NCBI GenBank assembly: GCA_910587235.1
Contig: CAJUKD010000004.1
Span: 1 to 64,000, forward strand
DNA length: 64,000 nt
Source of the DNA: an uncultured Muribaculaceae bacterium
GTDB lineage: Bacteria > Bacteroidota > Bacteroidia > Bacteroidales > Muribaculaceae
Reading direction: 5' to 3'
The notes under the pieces were generated by a model. The model was given only the letters and a program-made list of their open reading frames with translations. It had not been told where the DNA came from and ran no database searches. A program made the translations under genes and the position numbers. Shown here in pieces: positions 24,639-32,734 of the stretch. Each line of letters starts with the position of its first letter. Within the stretch, counting starts at the first letter, position 1.

Positions 24639-26101
24639 TTTTTAGCAATCATTGCGCATCGTGCTGCAAGTTCCCAGGTGCGGATGCGGTCCTTGTAGAG
24701 GTTGTTGGCATTCATTTTTTCAACGTTCAGCGATGCGTCGGAGTTGTCTTCCCAGCGCCGGCAGAAGTAGACCACGTCGTAGATACGGCCTATACGGTTG
24801 CGGCGCGAGAATGCAAGTCCGAGGGCGTAATCTTCGCCGTAGGATGTGTTTGGCACACGGATACTGCGCAGCATAGGGGTGTAGAACGCGCGTGGGGCGC
24901 CGAGTCCGTTGATGCGCAGAGCATTGTTGCGTCCGTTGTCGGGAGTCCATTCCTTGTGGTCTATGACGCCCGGAGGTATGGGCTGCATGTTGATGTCGGT
25001 GAGCATATAGCTGCCTACGACCATACCGCAGTTCTGGGTGTAGAATGCGTCGACGATTTTAGCAAGCGTGTCAGGTCCGGAGTAAACGTCGTCGGAATCG
25101 AGCTGTACGGCGAATTTTCCGCAGGACGGATGATCGGTACCCATGTTCCAGCAACCGCCTATGCCGAGGTCGGTGCGAGAGGGACGTATGTGCACGACAC
25201 GCGGGTCATCGGCAAATTCGGCTATCGCCTCGGTGGTTCCGTCGGTGGAATGGTTGTCGATCACTATCACATTGAAGTCGAAGCCGGTCTGCTGGCTCAG
25301 TGCGCTACGTATGGCGTCGCGTATGGTGCGTACGCGGTTGCGCACCGGTATTATGACTGATGCTTCGCAAGGAAAGTCGCCTGCATCGAACTTTATCGTG
25401 TCGAATTCGGGTTCAAGGTAGGCTCCAATGGCTTTCAGATGCGCAGTGCAGGCTTCTTCCATCTCGATCTGAACGCCTCGGTTCTTCGGGTCGACGTAGT
25501 CGAATATTTTTTCGCCGGAACGGCGGTTGTCGACTGTGACGTCGCTGTATAGATATTCGTTTACATGGACGATAGGCGCTATGCGGCTCAGGCGCAGACG
25601 CAGGTCGTAGAATCCGGCCGACTTGTATTCGCGGTCGATTCCTGACGCAGCTTTGCGGAAGGAGTTTGTATCGAAGAATAGCAGTGAGCCGAAATCGAAG
25701 TCGTCGCGCAGCGAGCCGGTCTGATAATCGATCACCGGCGCTTTGGTCTGGATGTTGTCGACCACCGTGTAATGGTCGGCGTATAGCATCCCGGCTCCTG
25801 TATCGTCTGCCAGGCGGATAAGACGCTCAAGGGCAAGGTAGCCCGGTTCGAGGGTGTTTGTCTTTGTGTATAAAAGTATATGTTCTGCGTCAGCGGCATC
25901 GGCGATTTTCCGCATTGTGGCGGAGGAATTCATGGAGTCTATGTAGATGATGTCGAATCCGGCAGGCGCGCATGCCGCAGGATCGGTGGACAGCAGTGTG
26001 ATTTTTATATCGCATGCTTTGTCGGCACGCAGGCTATCCACGGTGTTTTTAATCTGGGCTTCGTCGGAACAGGGTATGAAGCAGTGGATCGAGCTATTCA
26101 T
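24635..26101 (-). CDS. Family 2 glycosyltransferase with two GT-A-like domains
   Basis: The start at 26101 (MNSSIHCFIPCSD) gives 488 residues. An extension to 26209 would run into the preceding gene with a lysine-rich leader and is rejected. The C-terminal half (about 245-480) is a canonical GT2 domain with CEASVIIPVRNRVRTIRDAI, VIDNHSTDGTTEAI and the metal-binding QLDSDDVY. The N-terminal half has a similar nucleotide-binding rhythm (IHCFIPCSDEAQIKNTVDSL, then LYADHY) and may be a degenerate second GT-A domain. No membrane helix is visible, so it works in the cytoplasm. The acceptor and donor are unknown. The tight coupling with the DUF4922 gene suggests a joint role. Confidence 0.8.
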   Translation of the reverse strand: MNSSIHCFIPCSDEAQIKNTVDSLRADKACDIKITLLSTDPAACAPAGFDIIYIDSMNSSATMRKIADAADAEHILLYTKTNTLEPGYLALERLIRLADDTGAGMLYADHYTVVDNIQTKAPVIDYQTGSLRDDFDFGSLLFFDTNSFRKAASGIDREYKSAGFYDLRLRLSRIAPIVHVNEYLYSDVTVDNRRSGEKIFDYVDPKNRGVQIEMEEACTAHLKAIGAYLEPEFDTIKFDAGDFPCEASVIIPVRNRVRTIRDAIRSALSQQTGFDFNVIVIDNHSTDGTTEAIAEFADDPRVVHIRPSRTDLGIGGCWNMGTDHPSCGKFAVQLDSDDVYSGPDTLAKIVDAFYTQNCGMVVGSYMLTDINMQPIPPGVIDHKEWTPDNGRNNALRINGLGAPRAFYTPMLRSIRVPNTSYGEDYALGLAFSRRNRIGRIYDVVYFCRRWEDNSDASLNVEKMNANNLYKDRIRTWELAARCAMIAKK

Positions 26102-26129
26102 ATGTTTATTGAGCTTTATGTTGTTTCGT

Positions 26130-29100
26130 CTAACGGCGGCGCTTTTTTGCGCTTTTTCGTCCGCTTTTTTTTGCGGTGGAAGTTTTTTGTGGTAGCGGGT
26201 CTTTGGCACGGCTGATCGATTTGTCGCCGAAGAATGTCAGTATCTGGCTCATCAGTGCGGCACGATCGTCGGTGTCGAGAATACATTCGAAGGGGAATCC
26301 GAGTATTACGGTTCTGTAGCCGGGAGCATTGAATGCTGTGGCTGCAACGAGGTTGTTTTCACCATAGCGCATCAGGGTCGCCCCGTTTTCGCTGTCGGAA
26401 GCGTAGAATGAATCGGGACTTTCAACAGCATAGCAGTCTTCGTAGAGATTGTTGCTGAAGCGGTAAGTTCCGCTTCCGAAAGCTTTGAACGGTGTAGGAA
26501 CCTGATATGCCTCGCCTCCGGTGGAAGCCTGGCCTACACGCCACACATATCCGAGCACGTTGCGGGCAAAATTCTTGTCGGCTTCGGCTATTTCGGGTGA
26601 GCTGTAAGGATTGTCCCAGATGTCGGTTGCTACGTATGCGCCGCTGACGAATATGTCGCCGCCGGAGTCGGTATGTGCTTTTATTCTGGTCTGTAGTTCG
26701 GCCGGAAAAGCTTTATAACGGGTACCGTAGGTTCCGCGACCAGGTTTGTATTCTTTCTGTTTGCCGAGAATGAGGTCGACTATTCGCGGTGCGCCGGCTC
26801 CGGGTGCGTTGCAGAATGCCTCGACACTTGAGGAGATGAAAGGATGTCCGGCTGCGGCTATAGCTTCACCGTGGCGATATACGAAGTCGAAGGTGTTGCC
26901 GGGGATGACTCGTGTTTCAAAATCGGCACGGGATGCGCCGAATCCTGCCGCGTCGTCGTCCATCCATGGGATGTGGCGCCGGAATTCAAACTGGCTGCCT
27001 ATGAATGATATGTCCTGCATGTATGGCACACCGTGGTCGCGCGCGTCGTAGAATCCGGCTATTTCTCCCGAATCGAAACGGTCGGGGGCGCTGACACGGG
27101 TGAATCCGTTGACAATCAGAACGGGTTCGCCGCTGCCGGCCTGGCTTAGCGCAAGAATTTCGGACGGGAAAGCGCGCCCGCCGTCGTTGGCGGCTATGAT
27201 GCGGTAGGAATGTATTAGTTTGTCGTCGACTGTTACGTCGTAATATGGTTCGGAAGTACGCGCTATTTCTCGGAAACCTCCGGCAGGACTGCCTGTGCGT
27301 TCTTCTATTATGTAATAGTCCGGGGTGGCGCTTGGCTCAAGGCTGTCGGTGCGTTCTTTCCAGCTAAGACGGAATCGTCCGGCATTCTCTGTAGAGGATA
27401 TGGCAAAGCTGCGCACGGGTAGCGGTTGTACCACATAGGGACGGCGGTCGCGTGCTGCCAGAAAGCGCAACATGCCTTTGTAGATGGCGCGTGACACGGT
27501 GAAACGGAACGCTGGGTCGAGTCCGTAGGCCATGTCGGCGAAATTCTGATGCGACAGCAGCTCGAGAAGCATGGCCGGAACTTCGGGAATACGTGCTTCG
27601 GCATAGCTTTTGTCCCACATGCCGCGCCTTGCCCAGTCGGGTTCGAAAGTCGCGCGGATATCTTCGGTGATCGATGTCATTACAAGATCGGTCAGGTCGC
27701 GTGATGCCATGCGGTCTGTGCCTCCTGCTGTTTTCTTTCCTTCAGTGCAGTATATTCCGAGTGTGCCTATGATGGAATCGTTCATCGTGGTTCCGGCGTC
27801 GGTGTGGAACGCGAAGCTCAGGTCGATCGGAATGTTAAGGCCTTTGGCTTTAGGGAGTACGGAAGAACCTCCTGCAAGCCAATTGACCCACAGGCCTCGC
27901 GAACGGTAGTCGTCGCCGTAGTCGCTGACATTGTCGCTTTCGGTATACACACTGTCGGGAGCGCCGGCCCATTGGAGAAAGTAGCGGGCAGCTTCGGTGA
28001 AACGCGGGTATCCGGAACGTATGTGGCTGTAATCCACACCCGGACGTTTCGGCTCTTTGACGATGCGCCCTACGTTTCCGTAGCCTCCGCCGATTTTTAT
28101 GCCGTCGGCACATACTACGGCCTTGTTGTCGACTCCTTCGTTGCTGAGTTCCACTATAGAGGTACTGCCGGCGCGCAGGGGGAAATGTCCCAGATATATC
28201 CACGTTCCTCCTCCCATCTGCTGATTGACGGTGAAGTCGTGCGGCCCGTTGGCCGCGTTCACGCGATAGTGTGCTGCGGAGGTGTTGTCCGGCAGGGCAG
28301 CGTAACTGATGTATATGGCGTATGTGCCGTCCTCGGGGATGTCGGCACTCCAGACTGCAGTAGCGTCGGCGCGGTCAGCTTCGCCTGAAAGGCGGACTGT
28401 GCGGGCCGTTCCTGCACGGAATGGATTGTCGCCTTCGTGAAGTTCCTCTTTCAGATGGGCGAAAGCGGCTACGCCGGCATTGCTCCATTCGCGCGAACCT
28501 TGTGATTCATCATAAAAACCGGATGCGAAGCCACCGTCGTTGTCTATTATTATTTCGGTGGTGTTCACATCGCGTTCACGCGGGCTCATTACGTATGCTC
28601 CGGCATTCTCAAGCATGGGCATAAGGAATGGTATCACGTAGCTTTGTGTATAGAGGTCTTCCACAGTCTGGAATATGCGTGCGCGCTGCCATTCCCAACG
28701 GTTGAGTTTCGGTTCAAAATACCATCCGTGGCTTTGCCATAGGGCTATGTTAGTCCCGTCAAGGCCGGCAGGAGCGGCAGCTGCGTTGTGCCGCACTATG
28801 AACGGATGTTTTTCAGTCGGCCGTTTTATTTTTTTAGGGGCGAAAAGTACCAGATCGGATAGGTCGTGCCCGTCGGCTATGATTTTAAGCTTATATCCTG
28901 CATATTCGCTGCCAAGTGAGTCGAGGCATGCTTTTTTTAGAGCGTCGAGCTTTTCCGATGTCATAGTAAGGTAGCTTGCTTCGTTGCTGCAACGCAGGGT
29001 CACGGTTCGTGTCTTGGGATCGGAGCTTGCTTTTTTTATTGTAACCGCTTTGAATCCGCTTACCCCGGGACGAAATTCTTCGAAAGCCAGAGCTGCTTTT

Positions 29101-29198
29101 TTTACGAGGTGGTTTGGCACGGCCGCACTGTCGGCCGCAAAGATTCCGCCGGCAATCATCGTGACGGCGAGGATGTGGCGGAGATATTTGAATTTCAT
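26130..29198 (-). CDS. Exported amidase-like protein with golvesin-type and FnIII-like domains
   Basis: The start at 29198 (MKFKYLRHILAVTMIAGGIF) gives a signal peptide and 1022 residues. The longer reading from 29252 would place extra charged residues before it. Motifs of zinc-dependent N-acetylmuramoyl-L-alanine amidases appear in order: LWQSHGWYFEP (about 154), FAFHTDAGTT (about 463) and VPAMLLELLSHQNF (about 538). Between the first two lies a golvesin/xanthan-lyase-type beta domain (about 220-385, with GGGTWIYLGHFPLRAG). An FnIII-like domain (about 575-670) and a Rossmann/GATase-like domain (ending VILGFPFECIL) follow. The last 20 residues are rich in Lys and Arg. Similar proteins are often called xanthan lyase. 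Context favours wall-peptide release. Confidence 0.75.
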   Translation of the reverse strand: MKFKYLRHILAVTMIAGGIFAADSAAVPNHLVKKAALAFEEFRPGVSGFKAVTIKKASSDPKTRTVTLRCSNEASYLTMTSEKLDALKKACLDSLGSEYAGYKLKIIADGHDLSDLVLFAPKKIKRPTEKHPFIVRHNAAAAPAGLDGTNIALWQSHGWYFEPKLNRWEWQRARIFQTVEDLYTQSYVIPFLMPMLENAGAYVMSPRERDVNTTEIIIDNDGGFASGFYDESQGSREWSNAGVAAFAHLKEELHEGDNPFRAGTARTVRLSGEADRADATAVWSADIPEDGTYAIYISYAALPDNTSAAHYRVNAANGPHDFTVNQQMGGGTWIYLGHFPLRAGSTSIVELSNEGVDNKAVVCADGIKIGGGYGNVGRIVKEPKRPGVDYSHIRSGYPRFTEAARYFLQWAGAPDSVYTESDNVSDYGDDYRSRGLWVNWLAGGSSVLPKAKGLNIPIDLSFAFHTDAGTTMNDSIIGTLGIYCTEGKKTAGGTDRMASRDLTDLVMTSITEDIRATFEPDWARRGMWDKSYAEARIPEVPAMLLELLSHQNFADMAYGLDPAFRFTVSRAIYKGMLRFLAARDRRPYVVQPLPVRSFAISSTENAGRFRLSWKERTDSLEPSATPDYYIIEERTGSPAGGFREIARTSEPYYDVTVDDKLIHSYRIIAANDGGRAFPSEILALSQAGSGEPVLIVNGFTRVSAPDRFDSGEIAGFYDARDHGVPYMQDISFIGSQFEFRRHIPWMDDDAAGFGASRADFETRVIPGNTFDFVYRHGEAIAAAGHPFISSSVEAFCNAPGAGAPRIVDLILGKQKEYKPGRGTYGTRYKAFPAELQTRIKAHTDSGGDIFVSGAYVATDIWDNPYSSPEIAEADKNFARNVLGYVWRVGQASTGGEAYQVPTPFKAFGSGTYRFSNNLYEDCYAVESPDSFYASDSENGATLMRYGENNLVAATAFNAPGYRTVILGFPFECILDTDDRAALMSQILTFFGDKSISRAKDPLPQKTSTAKKSGRKSAKKRRR

Positions 29199-29249
29199 GT
29201 TTTTAGTTTGACAATCGCTTTGTTCTCGTTTATTGCAAAGCTTATCCCA

Positions 29250-29257
29250 CAAAATTA
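29250..29257 (-). promoter_or_regulatory. Putative -7 box for the peptidoglycan-salvage operon
   Basis: On the minus strand this reads TAATTTTG, a match to the Bacteroidota -7 element TANNTTTG, about 50 bases before the amidase-like gene start at 29198. No TTTG was found at the expected -33 distance, so the promoter is weaker or differently controlled than others in this window. The 190-base gap 29199-29388 holds nothing else recognisable. Confidence 0.4.
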
Positions 29258-29388
29258 GTGCATTTTTTAATTTTTATAGCGTTGCGATTAAAAAGTTTTT
29301 GCGAATAAAGTTATTTTATGAATCGGTGACGTATTTTAATGATAAAATCGAGTCCAAAATTATTACGGTGTCTGGGTATGCTATAAAA

Positions 29389-31848
29389 TCAGCGGTGGAA
29401 ATACAGTCGTTTTACGCGTGGTGAAACCGATGTGAGTATTTCGTAAGGAATGGTGTCGAGTACTTCGGCCTGACGCTCTACGGGCATGGATTGGCCGAAT
29501 ATCTCTACGCGGTCGCCTACCTGCACTCCGGCGGCATCGGTGACGTCGACCATACAGAGGTCCATGCAGATGTTTCCTATTGTGGGGCATTCAGTTCCGC
29601 GAACGACAAAAGATGATGCTCCGCGTCCCATGTGCCGGTTTATGCCGTCGGCATAGCCCAGTGGAACGGTAGCTATTATGCTGTCGCGGGAAGTTACACC
29701 ACGGCATCCGTATCCTATCGGAGTCCCGGCAGGCCAGTGCTTGAGTGATATGATTACGGACGACAGTCGGGCCACCGGACGCAGGTTGCGGCGTTCGTCC
29801 TCGCCGCCATAGGGTGATATTCCGTATAGGCCGATTCCGAGCCGTACCATATCGTAGCGGCCGCTGCCGGCAAAGCGGGTGATGCCGGCGGTGTTGAGGT
29901 AGTGGCGCAGGAAACTGTGGCCGAGTCGTTTTTCGAAGCGATCTGCGATACGTGAGTACATGTCGATCTGTCCGCGGGTGTATCCGTCCATATCAAGACA
30001 GTCGGCTGTGGCAAGATGGGTGAATACGGATGATACTTTGATATTTTGTTGCCTGAGCAGTATGTCGGCAACGTTGTCTATGTCGGACTCAAGGAAGCCC
30101 ACACGGTGCATGCCTGTGTCGAATTTGATATGTACCGGATAGTCGTGTGCGCCGAAGCGTCCGGCTTCGGCGATAAGCCGTTCGAGTTCGTCGGTGGAGA
30201 ATACGGTGGGTTCCAGATTGTAGGCGAACAGCGAGCGGTAGCGGTTGGTGACCGGATTGAGTATGATGACCGGCATGGTGATACCGGCCCGGCGGAGTGC
30301 CACGCCTTCGTCGACTACGGCTACAGCCAGATATGTAGCGCCTTGGCTTTGCAGTGTCTTTGCCACTTCAAGCGACCCCATGCCATAAGCTGATGCTTTG
30401 ACCATGGCAACCATTTTTGTGCCTGCGGGAAGTTGGCGGCGGTAGTAATTGTAGTTGTGGACGAGAGCGTCGAGGTCGACTTCGACAGTGGAGTCATGTG
30501 CCGCGTTTTCGAGAGAGTTGCGTATAAGTTCGAAATTGTCTTCCGGCCGCCCTTTGAGCAGAATTAATTTGTCGCTGAAATTTTCAGCCGGATATTTTTC
30601 CATGAATCCGGCGGCGTCGGCGAGAAAATCACAAAATCCGGGATAGTGTGATGACAATGTTGAAGATACTGATTTAATTTCGCGGCCTATCGCTATCACA
30701 TGTGCTATTCCGAACCGTCGGGCCATGTCGAGCGCTTCGCTGTAAAGCTCAGTGACGGCGGCGGTGTCCATGGGGCGGTGAAGCAGGTCGCCGAGAATAA
30801 GCAGCGGAGAGTGGGTGGCTGTGTGACGGCGCCGTGTGAAATCGAGCGCATCGTGCAGCGAGCGTAGATCGGCGGTGAAATTGTCGTAGACGATGATATT
30901 GTTGCCGGCCGATGCGTCGACATCGATACGCGTCGATACGTGGGGCACGCATCCGAGCATTTCATGCGCCTTGAAACCGTGGCCGAGGGCAGACAGTGCT
31001 TCTAAAGCTTCGGCGTGTAGCACTGTAGGCGTGTTTTCGCCACAGACCGACAGATTTACAGGCCGCAATGTCTGTTGTGCGGGATCGGCCATTTCGGCGA
31101 GCAGGCGTCCTGTTTCAGGATCGGAACTGTCGTAGATTATTGTGCGGCAATGGCGTACAAGCTCTATCTTTTCCCGTATTTTGTCGGAGTGGGAGTTGAA
31201 ATTGATGTCGTGTTCGTCTGTTATCGGGGTGATTATACCGACATCTGCGCCGAGTAGCAGAGGGTGGAACCGTGAGGCTTGCCCCGGACCGTCGATTCCG
31301 GCCTCAATTATCATTACATCGGCCGCTTTGTCACCGGCTGTCATGTCCCAGACAGCCAGAGATACACCAAGTCCGGAATTCCAGCTGCGAGGACTGCGCC
31401 GCGCGTCGCATATCTGGATGAGTGACATGTACAGCAGCTCCTTGACGCTTGTTTTGCCGTAGCTTCCTGTGACAATGACGCGTCGGGCGCTTTTTCCATG
31501 ATTTTCCAGACGATATAGAGCTATGCTGCGCAGGGCTTCCGGCATGGAGCTGACAAGCAGAAAAAAAGCTTCGTCCATGAATGCGGCATCATCGGGAAGT
31601 TCGTCGACGATGAATGTGCGTACACCGCGCAGATACATATCACGGATGTATCGTCGTCCGTCGTTCACCTCGGTTCGTATTGCCGCGAAGATGGTAGACG
31701 GTGCGTCGTAGAGCGATCGGCTGTCGGTGATAAGTTGTGTCAGATGCGGGACGGCATCTCCACAGGTGTTCTCCGGAGCATAGAAGGCGGAGAGCAATCC
31801 GCCGGCTGAAAGAATCCGGCGCAGGGTGTCGGGTGATATGCTGTTCAT
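29389..31848 (-). CDS. murF-alr: Bifunctional UDP-MurNAc-tripeptide:D-Ala-D-Ala ligase / alanine racemase
   Basis: The start at 31848 (MNSISPDTLRRIL) gives 819 residues. An upstream Met at 31914 would overlap the GSCFA gene. The N-terminal part (about 1-450) is a Mur ligase with the P-loop VTGSYGKTS (Lys132) and adds D-Ala-D-Ala to the UDP-MurNAc-tripeptide. The C-terminal part (about 455-819) is a fold-III PLP alanine racemase with VKASAYGMG carrying the PLP lysine and GYGCRGVTSRDSIIATVPLGYADG nearby in the C-terminal barrel-sandwich region. This fusion is common in Bacteroidota and links D-Ala production with its use. It lies 14 bases after the GSCFA gene. No clear terminator follows before the salvage operon. 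Confidence 0.93.
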   Translation of the reverse strand: MNSISPDTLRRILSAGGLLSAFYAPENTCGDAVPHLTQLITDSRSLYDAPSTIFAAIRTEVNDGRRYIRDMYLRGVRTFIVDELPDDAAFMDEAFFLLVSSMPEALRSIALYRLENHGKSARRVIVTGSYGKTSVKELLYMSLIQICDARRSPRSWNSGLGVSLAVWDMTAGDKAADVMIIEAGIDGPGQASRFHPLLLGADVGIITPITDEHDINFNSHSDKIREKIELVRHCRTIIYDSSDPETGRLLAEMADPAQQTLRPVNLSVCGENTPTVLHAEALEALSALGHGFKAHEMLGCVPHVSTRIDVDASAGNNIIVYDNFTADLRSLHDALDFTRRRHTATHSPLLILGDLLHRPMDTAAVTELYSEALDMARRFGIAHVIAIGREIKSVSSTLSSHYPGFCDFLADAAGFMEKYPAENFSDKLILLKGRPEDNFELIRNSLENAAHDSTVEVDLDALVHNYNYYRRQLPAGTKMVAMVKASAYGMGSLEVAKTLQSQGATYLAVAVVDEGVALRRAGITMPVIILNPVTNRYRSLFAYNLEPTVFSTDELERLIAEAGRFGAHDYPVHIKFDTGMHRVGFLESDIDNVADILLRQQNIKVSSVFTHLATADCLDMDGYTRGQIDMYSRIADRFEKRLGHSFLRHYLNTAGITRFAGSGRYDMVRLGIGLYGISPYGGEDERRNLRPVARLSSVIISLKHWPAGTPIGYGCRGVTSRDSIIATVPLGYADGINRHMGRGASSFVVRGTECPTIGNICMDLCMVDVTDAAGVQVGDRVEIFGQSMPVERQAEVLDTIPYEILTSVSPRVKRLYFHR

Positions 31849-31862
31849 GTCGGTGAACGTGA

Positions 31863-32723
31863 TCAGGGTTCGAGAATAGGACGGTGTGCTTCGTGCCGGG
31901 AGCGGGCACGGCATGCCATTGCCTCCGCGAGGGTATTGCGGTCGAAATATGCCTCGGAGAAGCGTTCGTATATATAGTCGACGGCTGTTTCCGACGGGTG
32001 TTTCATGTCGGCGGCGTAGAAACGGTAGTCGCGGAGGTCGTCGTTCATTATTTCAAAAGCCGGGAAATAGTCGCAGCATCCGGCCAGTGCGTCGACGGCA
32101 AGATGAAGGGTTGCTTTGCTGATGGTGTTTCCGTGGAGTCCGTCGGCAAGGTGTCTTATCGGGCTTATAGTCAGAAGAATCCTATCAACGCCGCTTTCTG
32201 CCCGTAAACGTGTGGCGAGCCGTTGCCAGCATTCTGTGATCTCATCGATGCCGAGTCGCCGGCGGATGAAACATGAGGCCGGAAATTTGTGGCAGTTTCC
32301 TACGGGGCGTCCGTCGTTGGCAAAGGAAAATATATATGCTGTCCCGAATGTAGCGATTAGTGTTGCACCGGGTTTCTCAATGGTTCTTTGCAGCGTTTCC
32401 AGACTGTTGTTGGCTTTCGTGATGACTTCTTCGGCTTTGTCGGAGCTGAATGCTGTGGAATAGTCCAGACAGTGAAATCCACGTGGGCCGGGGGTAAGAT
32501 CGGCGGCGGTGTATGGCCGGCGGTCGAGCACCCGAAGTAGCGGTACGGCTATCGACATTGGGTTGTAGAGTGCGCCGAACGGGTTGGCAGTCACATCGAA
32601 TCCGTCGGCGGCAAGCCGTGCACCTATATTGTCGGTGAAGCACGAGCCGAGCATGACCACCGGTCGGTTATGGTCGAAGCGCAAATCGCTGCGCAATGGT
32701 TCTATTTCTGTACGAAAACGCAT
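31863..32723 (-). CDS. GSCFA-domain protein
   Basis: This 286-residue protein begins with MRFRTEIEPLRSDLRFDHN and then VVMLGSCFTDNIGARL, the motif that names the GSCFA family. The family is related to SGNH/GDSL hydrolases, with the Ser of GSCF as the likely nucleophile. Later blocks (TISPIRHLADG, YFPAFEIMNDDLRDYRFYA, HPSETAVDYI) are also typical of GSCFA. There is no signal peptide. It lies 11 bases after porE and 14 bases before murF-alr, and its biochemical substrate is not established. Confidence 0.88.
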   Translation of the reverse strand: MRFRTEIEPLRSDLRFDHNRPVVMLGSCFTDNIGARLAADGFDVTANPFGALYNPMSIAVPLLRVLDRRPYTAADLTPGPRGFHCLDYSTAFSSDKAEEVITKANNSLETLQRTIEKPGATLIATFGTAYIFSFANDGRPVGNCHKFPASCFIRRRLGIDEITECWQRLATRLRAESGVDRILLTISPIRHLADGLHGNTISKATLHLAVDALAGCCDYFPAFEIMNDDLRDYRFYAADMKHPSETAVDYIYERFSEAYFDRNTLAEAMACRARSRHEAHRPILEP

Positions 32724-32734
32724 GTCGTTTTTAC

